DNA of 5,149 nt from assembly GCA_029288095.1 (NCBI GenBank), contig JARFPW010000193.1:1-5149 (forward strand), read 5' to 3'. Below are positions 1 to 5,149 of this stretch, piece by piece. Position 1 is the first letter of the stretch. Each line of letters opens with the position of its first letter. The notes below the pieces were generated by a model. That model saw only the letters and a program-made list of their open reading frames with translations. It did no database searches and was not told the DNA's origin. The translations under genes were made by a program, and so were the position numbers. This stretch comes from Gemmatimonadota bacterium. Its GTDB lineage: Bacteria; Gemmatimonadota; Gemmatimonadetes; Palauibacterales; Palauibacteraceae.

Positions 1-655
1 CTATACCCCCGCCATGGCGGACGGTGACTCCTTCCACCATGAACAGAACGTCCTCGGCGATGTTCTCGGCCAGGTCCGCTATGCGTTCCAGGTTGCGGCC
101 GATGAGGATGACCTGCAGACATGCCGAGATGTTGGCTTCCAACATGTGGGTCAGCATGACGCGGAACACCGACTCGTGGAGGCGATCCACGCGATCGTCC
201 CGCTTGCGCACGTCCTTGGCTTCGGCGGCGTTCCCGTGCACGAGCGCATCCAGCGCATCCCGCAGCATCCCGAGCGCAATCCCGTTCATCTCGCTCAGTT
301 CCTGTGGCAACGCCGGACGCTGGGGTGCACCTTTGAGCCGAAGGTTCGCCTCGGCGATGTTAATCGCGTGGTCGCCTATCCGTTCCAGGTCCGAGTTGAT
401 CTTGATGATCGCCACGAGCATGCGAAGGTCGCTAGCCATCGGCTGGTGAAGTGCGAGCAACTCGATCGCTTCTTCCTCGATTGCAACCTCTTCGGCATCG
501 ATGATCGCGTCGAGCTTCTCAATGTCCTCGAGGCTGCCCGTGCCCTCTAGCGTGAAGGCCATGGCCGCCTGGACGGACTCCTCCACGGTGCTCGACATTT
601 CGAGCAGTCGACTCTTCAGCTGATCCAGGCGTTCGGCGAATACCTTGTGCGACAT
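1..655 (-). CDS. phoU: PhoU, phosphate signalling/transport accessory protein (3' end cut by window)
   Basis: Cytoplasmic helical regulator that, in known systems, links PstB to the PhoR/PhoB sensor pair and limits phosphate uptake when phosphate is plentiful. The frame is open from ATG at 655 to the window edge: 218 codons of a family usually about 220-240 long, so only a few residues are missing. It shows the two-repeat PhoU fold: residues 75-101 hold SDLRMLVAIIKINSDLERI followed by GDHAINIAE, and residues 185-209 hold the second copy, RNLERIADLAENIAED then VLFMVEG. These E-R-I-x-D motifs match the metal-cluster sites of PhoU structures. The His of the first motif (H96) is replaced by Leu (L195) in the second. 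The start is supported by the family N-terminus (MSHKVFAERLDQLKSRLLEM) and a weak GGGA ribosome site at 663-666, 7 nt upstream. It lies 54 bp after pstB, as expected for the last gene of a pst operon. Identification is secure; the exact C-terminus is not visible. Confidence 0.96.
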   Translation of the reverse strand, partial: MSHKVFAERLDQLKSRLLEMSSTVEESVQAAMAFTLEGTGSLEDIEKLDAIIDAEEVAIEEEAIELLALHQPMASDLRMLVAIIKINSDLERIGDHAINIAEANLRLKGAPQRPALPQELSEMNGIALGMLRDALDALVHGNAAEAKDVRKRDDRVDRLHESVFRVMLTHMLEANISACLQVILIGRNLERIADLAENIAEDVLFMVEGVTVRHGGGI

Positions 656-691
656 CTGTCTATCCCGTGGGTTTGTCGGTCTGAGGGCCGT

Positions 692-715
692 GGCTGATCG
701 ATGCCCCGATCAGCC
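692..715 (-). other. Perfect 9-bp hairpin at the pstB stop codon
   Basis: On the minus strand the sequence reads GGCTGATCG, a 6-nt loop GGGCAT, then CGATCAGCC: a perfect 9-bp stem. The 5' arm contains the last Gly codon and TGA stop of pstB; the 3' arm lies in the pstB-phoU gap. No run of T follows on the minus strand, so it does not look like an intrinsic terminator. It could be an RNA processing or stabilising element, or could lower phoU expression relative to pstB. The structure is seen; the role is inferred. Confidence 0.5.
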
Positions 716-1462
716 GAACCGTCCAGTGATGTACTGCTCCGTCCGTTCCTCCGTCGGATTCGTGAACAACCTCTGCGTAACACCGTACTCGATCAACTCG
801 CCGAGGTACAGAAACGCCGTCAGGTCACTCACGCGTGCCGCCTGCTGCATGTTGTGTGTCACGATGACGATCGTGTAGTCGGTCTTCAGCTCCGCGATCA
901 AGTCCTCGATGCGGCTGGTCGCGATCGGATCGAGGGCACTGGCCGGCTCGTCCATGAGAAGGATTTCGGGCTCGACCGCCAGCGCCCGCGCTATGCACAG
1001 CCGCTGCTGCTGACCGCCGGAAAGTCCCAGCGCACTGTCCTGCAGCCGATCCTTCACCTCATCCCAAATCGCGGCTGCCCTGAGTGAGCGCTCGACCTGC
1101 TCGTCCAGGTTTCCGGTGAACCCGTTGATCCGCAGGCCGAAGGCGACATTCTCGTAGATCGTCTTTGGGAAGGGGTTCGGCTTCTGAAACACCATTCCGA
1201 TGCGTCGCCGTACCTCTACCGGGTCGACGGCCTCGTCATAGAGGTTGGCGCCACCAAACAGGACCTTGCCGCCGACTCGCGCCACCGGAATCAGATCGTT
1301 CATGCGATTGAAGCAGCGCAACAGAGTACTCTTGCCACACCCGGACGGCCCGATGAACGCTACGACCTGGTTCTTCGGAACGTCGAGCGTGATCTCCTTG
1401 ACGGCTTGAGTCGAGCCGTACCATACGCTCAACTCTTCCGTTCTCAACGCGATATCACTCAC
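710..1462 (-). CDS. pstB: PstB, ATPase of the phosphate ABC transporter
   Basis: Cytoplasmic ATP-binding subunit that hydrolyses ATP to drive phosphate import through PstCA. It is 250 residues, normal for PstB. All ABC motifs are present: Walker A GPSGCGKS at 38-45, Q-loop Gln93, signature LSGGQ at 147-151, Walker B ILLMDE at 167-172 with catalytic Glu172, D-loop SALD at 175-178 and switch His203. The segments FNRMND (51-56) and NPFPKTIYENVAFGLRINGF (96-115) are typical of PstB rather than other importers. The start is GTG at 1462-1460, which overlaps the pstA TGA (GTGA) and gives the usual N-terminus before the first beta strand. There is no good Shine-Dalgarno site, which fits coupling to pstA translation. 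The same frame stays open far upstream across pstA, but that part has no homology that I recognise and is out of phase with the real pstA. Highly confident. Confidence 0.98.
   Translation of the reverse strand: MSDIALRTEELSVWYGSTQAVKEITLDVPKNQVVAFIGPSGCGKSTLLRCFNRMNDLIPVARVGGKVLFGGANLYDEAVDPVEVRRRIGMVFQKPNPFPKTIYENVAFGLRINGFTGNLDEQVERSLRAAAIWDEVKDRLQDSALGLSGGQQQRLCIARALAVEPEILLMDEPASALDPIATSRIEDLIAELKTDYTIVIVTHNMQQAARVSDLTAFLYLGELIEYGVTQRLFTNPTEERTEQYITGRFG
1459..1462 (-). other. GTGA start/stop overlap, pstA-pstB
   Basis: The pstB GTG start and the pstA TGA stop share four bases. With no clear ribosome site just upstream, this favours re-initiation by ribosomes finishing pstA. It also fixes the pstB start. 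Confidence 0.85.
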
Positions 1463-2355
1463 TGGTCTCGTCTCGCACGGTAACGATTTCGCATCACGAT
1501 AGCCGACGCATTCATCAGCAGCAGAACGACGAGCAGGACGATGATCGCTCCTGCGGCCAACTCGTGAAACTCCGCCTGCGGCTTCGCGGTCCAGTTGAAG
1601 ATCTGGATCGGCAACACCGTGAACGGGTCCATGGGACTTGTCGGCGGAAAGGCTATGAATGTTAGAGCCCCGATCATGATGAGGGGAGCGGTCTCTCCAA
1701 TCGCCCGCGACAGCGACAGGATCATGCCGGTCAGGATGCCGGGCATGGCGACAGGAAGCACGTGGTGCCTGACCGTCTGCCAGCGTGTCGCGCCAACACC
1801 GTAAGCCGCCTCTCGCAGCGAAGTCGGCACCGCCCGGATCGCCTCCTGGGCGGAGATGATCACCACCGGCAGCACGAGCAAGGCGAGCGTGGCGGCGCCC
1901 GCCAGGACGCTCCGGCCGAAGCCGAGGTATCGGACGAAGATGGCCAGCCCCAGGATGCCGTACACGATCGACGGTACACCCGCGAGGTTTGCGATGTTGG
2001 TCTGGATCAGTCCCGTGAGCCGATTCTTCTTCGAATACTCCTCCAGGTAGATGGCCGCGCCGACGCCGAGCGGAAAGCTCATCGCCGCCGTCAGGCCCAT
2101 CATCCAGAGGCTGCCCAGGATCGCGGACTTGATCCCGGCGCGGGCGGGTATGCGCGACGGGTACCGCGTCAGGAAATCGAGGGAAAGCCACCGCAGGCCG
2201 TCGACGGCGACGTCGACCAGGAGAGCGATGAGCACCGCGACGCTGAAGGCGATCGAAGCCAGGCACAGATACCGGAAGATCCGGCCCGTGCGGTGTCGCC
2301 GGGCCAGGCGTGGCCGGAAGCGTTCCTGGCCGGCCCCAGGCAGTGACACGCTCAC
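1459..2355 (-). CDS. pstA: PstA, permease subunit of the phosphate ABC transporter
   Basis: Inner-membrane permease that pairs with PstC to form the phosphate channel. It is 298 residues, normal for PstA. After a basic cytoplasmic N-terminus (about 1-28, rich in Arg), hydrophobic segments lie near 29-51, 78-103, 124-145, 151-170, 207-232 and 268-288, giving the expected six spans. The coupling loop with the EAA motif, EAAYGVGATRWQT then VRHHVLPVAMPGI, is at 182-207 and contacts PstB. The segment SRAIGETAPLIMIGA (216-230) is characteristic of PstA and contains the conserved Arg and Glu of the PstA/PstC family. The start is GTG at 2355, since no ATG occurs before residue 85 and a strong GGGAGG site sits 7 nt upstream. 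The start overlaps the pstC stop by four bases and the 3' end overlaps pstB likewise. The C-terminus is basic, consistent with a cytoplasmic end. Confidence 0.97.
   Translation of the reverse strand: MSVSLPGAGQERFRPRLARRHRTGRIFRYLCLASIAFSVAVLIALLVDVAVDGLRWLSLDFLTRYPSRIPARAGIKSAILGSLWMMGLTAAMSFPLGVGAAIYLEEYSKKNRLTGLIQTNIANLAGVPSIVYGILGLAIFVRYLGFGRSVLAGAATLALLVLPVVIISAQEAIRAVPTSLREAAYGVGATRWQTVRHHVLPVAMPGILTGMILSLSRAIGETAPLIMIGALTFIAFPPTSPMDPFTVLPIQIFNWTAKPQAEFHELAAGAIIVLLVVLLLMNASAIVMRNRYRARRDQ
2352..2355 (-). other. GTGA start/stop overlap, pstC-pstA
   Basis: The pstA GTG start and the pstC TGA stop share four bases. This is the same arrangement as at pstA-pstB, but here a strong ribosome binding site is also present, so both direct initiation and coupling are possible. 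Confidence 0.85.
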
Positions 2356-3260
2356 TCGTAGGCCTCCCGGAAGCGCGCGGTGATCCGGTTGCTGACAACA
2401 TTCATGCCGAGTGTGATCACGAACAGCACGAGTCCGACGGCGAATATCGTCTGGTATTCGAGGGATCCGTGCGGCGTTTCGCCCAGGCTGACCTGGACGA
2501 TATAGGCCGTCATCGTCTGCACGCTCTCCAGGAAGTTGAGCGTCATGCGAGGCGTGGCGCCGGCGGCGAGCGTAACGGCCATCGTCTCCCCGACCGCCCG
2601 CGAGATCGCGAGAATGAACGATGCGGCAATCCCCGAGAGTGCAGCCGGCACCACAACGCGTGTCGATACCTCGAAGCGTGTGGCGCCCAGTCCGTAGGCC
2701 GCCTCCCGCAGGGCGCGAGGCACCGCGCTCAGCGCGTCCTCGGACAGTGAGGCCACCATGGGGATGATCATGATACCCACGACGATGGCGCCGGCGGCGG
2801 CATTGTAGATTCCGGTACCAGGAAATACCTGGCGGATGATCGGCGTCACGAACATGAGCGCGAAATAGCCGTAGACGACGGTCGGAATACCCGCAAGAAC
2901 CTCGAGAATCGGTTTCACCGTGCCACGCACGCGTGGACTCGCGTACTCACTCATGTAGATGGCGGAGGTCAGACCGACTGGCAGAGCGATCACCATCGAG
3001 CCGAAGGCGATCAGCAGGGTGCCGTTGAGCAGTGGAAGGATACCGAACGCCTGGTCCGAAAACAGCGGCGCCCATCGCGTGCCCGTGAGGAATTCGCGAA
3101 TCGGCACCTGCCGGAAGAAGCCCACAGACTCCGTAACCAGCACGACCACGATGCCGATCGTGGTCAGTACCGATACCAAGCCACAGGCGAACAGGAGAGT
3201 GGCGATCACCGCCTCTCCCGCTCGCCTGCCTGCCCGGCGCCGAAGTTCGGCCGGGACCAT
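2352..3260 (-). CDS. pstC: PstC, permease subunit of the phosphate ABC transporter
   Basis: Inner-membrane permease, partner of PstA. It is 302 residues, at the short end of the usual range. A basic N-terminus (RRRAGRR, 7-13) precedes six hydrophobic segments near 17-42, 76-103, 121-142, 152-172, 206-232 and 268-290. A periplasmic stretch with FFRQVPIREFLTGTRWAPLF (48-67) between spans 1 and 2 is typical of PstC. The EAA coupling loop EAAYGLGATRFEV with STRVVVPAALSGI lies at 186-211. The segment ILAISRAVGETMAVTLAAG (216-234) is the PstC counterpart of the PstA SRAIGETAPL segment, with the conserved Arg221 and Glu225. The ATG at 3260 lies 8 bp after the pstS stop. No clear ribosome site precedes it, so translation may be coupled to pstS. 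The 3' end overlaps pstA. PstC rather than PstA is indicated by the GETMAVT segment and by position next to pstS. Confidence 0.97.
   Translation of the reverse strand: MVPAELRRRAGRRAGEAVIATLLFACGLVSVLTTIGIVVVLVTESVGFFRQVPIREFLTGTRWAPLFSDQAFGILPLLNGTLLIAFGSMVIALPVGLTSAIYMSEYASPRVRGTVKPILEVLAGIPTVVYGYFALMFVTPIIRQVFPGTGIYNAAAGAIVVGIMIIPMVASLSEDALSAVPRALREAAYGLGATRFEVSTRVVVPAALSGIAASFILAISRAVGETMAVTLAAGATPRMTLNFLESVQTMTAYIVQVSLGETPHGSLEYQTIFAVGLVLFVITLGMNVVSNRITARFREAYE
2363..2368 (-). promoter_or_regulatory. Ribosome binding site of pstA (decides the GTG start)
   Basis: GGGAGG on the minus strand, 7 nt upstream of the pstA GTG and inside the last codons of pstC. It is the strongest Shine-Dalgarno match in the window and supports GTG over any later start. 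Confidence 0.75.
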
Positions 3261-3268
3261 TCGGTTCG

Positions 3269-4204
3269 TCAGTCAGCCAGGCCCGGCAGCGAGGCCAGCG
3301 CGTCCGTGTAGGCTGATCCGCCCAGAGGTACGTACCCGACTTCGGGCACCAGCACCGGTGCGTTCTCGAGATAGAACCGGACGAAAGCGGCGACCTCGGG
3401 ACGCTGCAGGGACTGCTCCTTCACGTAGATGAACATCGGGCGCGACAGCGGAGCGTACGAGCCGTCCTCGATCGTCTGGCGCGTCGGCGAGACGCAGCCG
3501 TTGCCATTGTCGACGGCGACCGACTCGAGTCGATCCGAGCTTTCTTCGTAGTATGCGAACCCGAAGTATCCAAGACTCGGAGCGTCACCCGTCACGCCCA
3601 CCACCAGCACGTTGTCGTCCGCGCTCGCCGTGTAATCGTCGCGGCTCGCGCCGCTCTCGCCCGCGATCGCTTCCGTGAAGTAGTCGAACGTGCCGGAGTC
3701 CGTGTCGGGGCCGTAAAGAACGATCTCCTCGTCCGGCCACGAGTCTCTGACCTGGTTCCAGCTCGTGATCGTGCTACCCGGCTGCCAGATGCGCTTGAGC
3801 TCGTCAACGGTCATGCAGGTAGCCCAGTCGTTGGCGGGGTTCCTGACGACGGTCAGGCCGTCCCAGGCGACGTTTAGCTCGATCGGCTCGATGCCGTTCT
3901 CGCGGCATAGCTCGAGCTCTGAGTCCTTGATCGACCGAGACGCGTCACTGATGTCGGTTTCGCCTCCGCAGAACTTCTTGAATCCTCCGCCCGTTCCCGA
4001 GATTCCCACTGTCACGCGAACGGCGCCGTCCTGCGCGATCTGGAACTCCTCCGCCATTGCCTCCGAAATCGGAAACACGGTAGACGATCCGTCGATGGTC
4101 ACCATGCCGGAGAGTGTTTCATCTCCTGCCTCCGTGTCGCCGGCGTCGGCGCCGCCACAGGCGGCAAAGACCAGCACGGCGATGGTCAACTTCAGAGCCT
4201 TCAT
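3269..4204 (-). CDS. pstS: PstS, periplasmic phosphate-binding protein (probable lipoprotein, SphX-like)
   Basis: Captures phosphate in the periplasm and delivers it to PstCA. It is 311 residues. The N-terminus MKALKLTIAVLVFAAC is a short signal peptide with a probable lipobox (FAAC, Cys16; Phe at -3 is unusual), followed by a flexible Gly/Asp/Glu-rich linker to about residue 32. Binding-site segments are DGSSTVFPISE (38-48), GISGTGGGFKKFCGGETDISDASR (67-90) and YGPDTDSGTFDYF (164-176). By comparison with E. coli PstS, Thr42, Asp87 and Ser170-Gly-Thr172 are likely phosphate contacts. The sequence resembles the cyanobacterial SphX type more than E. coli PstS. Besides the lipid Cys it has Cys79, Cys100, Cys130 and Cys237, which could form two disulfides. 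The ATG at 4204 is preceded by GAGGAT at 4212-4217. It lies 29 bp after the porin and 8 bp before pstC. Function is secure; lipid anchoring is inferred. Confidence 0.95.
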   Translation of the reverse strand: MKALKLTIAVLVFAACGGADAGDTEAGDETLSGMVTIDGSSTVFPISEAMAEEFQIAQDGAVRVTVGISGTGGGFKKFCGGETDISDASRSIKDSELELCRENGIEPIELNVAWDGLTVVRNPANDWATCMTVDELKRIWQPGSTITSWNQVRDSWPDEEIVLYGPDTDSGTFDYFTEAIAGESGASRDDYTASADDNVLVVGVTGDAPSLGYFGFAYYEESSDRLESVAVDNGNGCVSPTRQTIEDGSYAPLSRPMFIYVKEQSLQRPEVAAFVRFYLENAPVLVPEVGYVPLGGSAYTDALASLPGLAD

Positions 4205-4211
4205 ATCAGCT

Positions 4212-4217
4212 ATCCTC
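4212..4217 (-). promoter_or_regulatory. Ribosome binding site of pstS
   Basis: GAGGAT on the minus strand in the 29-bp porin-pstS gap. Its GAGG core ends 9 nt before the ATG. It supports the chosen start and shows that pstS can be translated independently of the porin. The gap is too short to hold both this site and a full promoter with Pho box, so pstS is probably transcribed from upstream of the porin. Confidence 0.65.
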
Positions 4218-4233
4218 GTTTGTATTGGAACCT

Positions 4234-5149
4234 CTAGAAGTGAAACTGCATCTGGGCGCGGAACGAATTCTCGGAATCGACACCGCTAGCCGCGAAGCTG
4301 GCCAGGTCCCAGGTGAGGGCGAGTCGATTTCGTCCGTGGAAATACAGCGCGAAACCGGGGGTGATGCCCCAGGCCTCATCGTCGTCCACGTCCGTGTTCG
4401 GGTCGGCGTACGACACTCGGAGAATCGGCGCCACCGCCTCCAGCCAGTCGGGGCCTTCCGTCGGAATCTGGTATCCGACGACGCCCTGCCACGTGAGCAG
4501 CGAGGCGAAGTCCTCGCCCGAAGCAAGGTCAATCGAGCCGCCGAGCGGATTGATCCGGGGGTTGTCGCCCACGACCAGGCCCGTTTGCACCAGCAGGCCG
4601 TCGCTGCCGTAGCCACCCAGTTCTGCCCACAACTCGAAATTCGAGAAGTACTCGGCGTCCATCTCACCGGAGGTGGCCGTGAAGGGCGCGTCCGTCAGCG
4701 CGACGGCGCCCGCGATATCCAGCGGAGTGCCGTCCAGGTCCAGCGTAACCTGAGCCCGGCCCACGAACTGCTTCTCCGTGTTGGTGTCGTTCGCCTTGGA
4801 ATCGGAGTTTCCGGTGAACACGCCCAGCCAGTAGCGGAAGTTCTCGGCTGGCGTCATTCCTTCGAACATGAAGCCGATGTCGCGGTCCGCGAGATCGAAA
4901 GACTTCGTGAGCCCGCTGTGAGAGGGCAGCATTGAGGAGGAAACGCCCGGTACGGACACTGACCGCTCGAACGGCAACCGGGACGATGAGGTCAGGAAGA
5001 AGCCGTCGAACGGGCGTTTGAAGTGACCCGCCTTGACGGAGACCAGGGAACTGAACTTGTACCGGCCCCATGCGTCCTTCAGGCTCACTTCGCTCACATC
5101 GTCGAAATCCGGCTCGAGCTTGAGAGACAGCCGATCGTCGATCTTCGCC
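4234..5149 (-). CDS. Phosphate-selective porin O/P family protein (5' part outside the window)
   Basis: C-terminal 304 codons of an outer-membrane beta-barrel protein. The frame is open to the window edge; the ATG at 5097 is internal, because the 17 codons before it (AKIDDRLSLKLEPDFDD) continue the barrel pattern. The segment LKDAWGRYKFSSLVSVKAGHFKRPFD (6-31 from that Met) is the hallmark of the OprO/OprP family, matching the usual LxDAYVxY...VRVGQFKxPF strands. Later strands alternate polar and hydrophobic residues (for example FRYWLGVFTGN, AQVTLDLDG, LLVQTGLVVG, GITPGFALYFHG). The protein ends in Phe (AQMQFHF), the usual assembly signal of outer-membrane barrels. Placement directly before pstS supports a role in letting phosphate through the outer membrane, but family members also carry polyphosphate or other anions, and the constriction-loop residues that would decide this lie mostly upstream. 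Family fairly sure; substrate inferred from context. Confidence 0.85.
   Translation of the reverse strand, partial: AKIDDRLSLKLEPDFDDVSEVSLKDAWGRYKFSSLVSVKAGHFKRPFDGFFLTSSSRLPFERSVSVPGVSSSMLPSHSGLTKSFDLADRDIGFMFEGMTPAENFRYWLGVFTGNSDSKANDTNTEKQFVGRAQVTLDLDGTPLDIAGAVALTDAPFTATSGEMDAEYFSNFELWAELGGYGSDGLLVQTGLVVGDNPRINPLGGSIDLASGEDFASLLTWQGVVGYQIPTEGPDWLEAVAPILRVSYADPNTDVDDDEAWGITPGFALYFHGRNRLALTWDLASFAASGVDSENSFRAQMQFHF

Noticed and set aside
14..550. Plus-strand open frame opposite phoU (178 codons).
   Set aside because: It is the complement of phoU, whose protein matches its family throughout. High GC content commonly leaves the antisense frame free of stops.
656..677. Possible Pho box: CTGTCTAT followed by TTTGTC on the plus strand near the phoU start.
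   Set aside because: The two repeats are 17 bp apart instead of 11, the second is a poor match, and the site points away from phoU.
1762..2346. Plus-strand open frame opposite pstA (194 codons).
   Set aside because: Composition is dominated by Arg, Gln and Asp with no recognisable domain, and it lies wholly opposite pstA.
1463..2401. Open minus-strand frame continuing about 313 codons upstream of pstB, as if pstB were a 563-residue fusion protein.
   Set aside because: It covers pstA in another frame, its product is Arg/Pro/Gly-rich and low in hydrophobic order, and pstA in the true frame has full family motifs. The GTG at 1462 gives a normal PstB.
1806..2728. Repeated sequence near 1806-1835 and 2699-2728 (gccgcctc.cgcag...).
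   Set aside because: Both copies encode the EAAYGxGATR region of the paralogous permeases PstA and PstC, so this is shared protein ancestry and not a DNA repeat element.
3238..3250. Short CCGAA-G-TTCGG palindrome at the pstC start.
   Set aside because: Five base pairs with a one-base centre inside coding sequence; expected by chance.
4114..4935. Plus-strand open frame of 273 codons opposite the porin and pstS start.
   Set aside because: It begins in a run of Arg codons antisense to the PstS linker, spans two real genes on the other strand, and shows no domain.

Overview
The window holds one gene cluster, all on the minus strand and read from right to left: the 3' part of an outer-membrane porin of the phosphate-selective (OprO/OprP) type, then pstS, pstC, pstA, pstB and phoU. 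Apart from the first and last genes, which run off the window, all are full length. No stretch over 60 bases lacks a gene, and I see no RNA gene, mobile element, CRISPR array or origin. The promoter, any Pho box and any phoB/phoR regulator pair must lie outside the window.

The cluster looks like a complete phosphate uptake route for a diderm bacterium. The porin would bring phosphate across the outer membrane. PstS, a probable lipoprotein, binds it in the periplasm. PstC and PstA form the inner-membrane channel, and PstB supplies ATP hydrolysis. PhoU links the state of the transporter to phosphate signalling. Spacing is tight: 29 bp from porin to pstS, 8 bp from pstS to pstC, and 4-base GTGA overlaps at pstC/pstA and pstA/pstB. 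Only pstB/phoU has a larger gap (54 bp), and a perfect 9-bp hairpin lies there, with the pstB stop codon in its 5' arm. This is most simply one operon with translational coupling.

The organism is a Gram-negative (diderm) bacterium of high GC content (roughly 60% by eye). This follows from the outer-membrane porin ending in Phe and from the GC-rich third codon positions. The porin-pstSCAB-phoU order with an SphX-like lipoprotein PstS would suit Gemmatimonadota or another environmental high-GC diderm phylum, but that is a weak inference.

I looked for an undescribed system and did not find one. The genes belong to well-known families. The points worth a second look are modest: the porin within the operon, the hairpin at the pstB stop, a His-to-Leu change in the second PhoU motif, and the binding-site and cysteine pattern of PstS.
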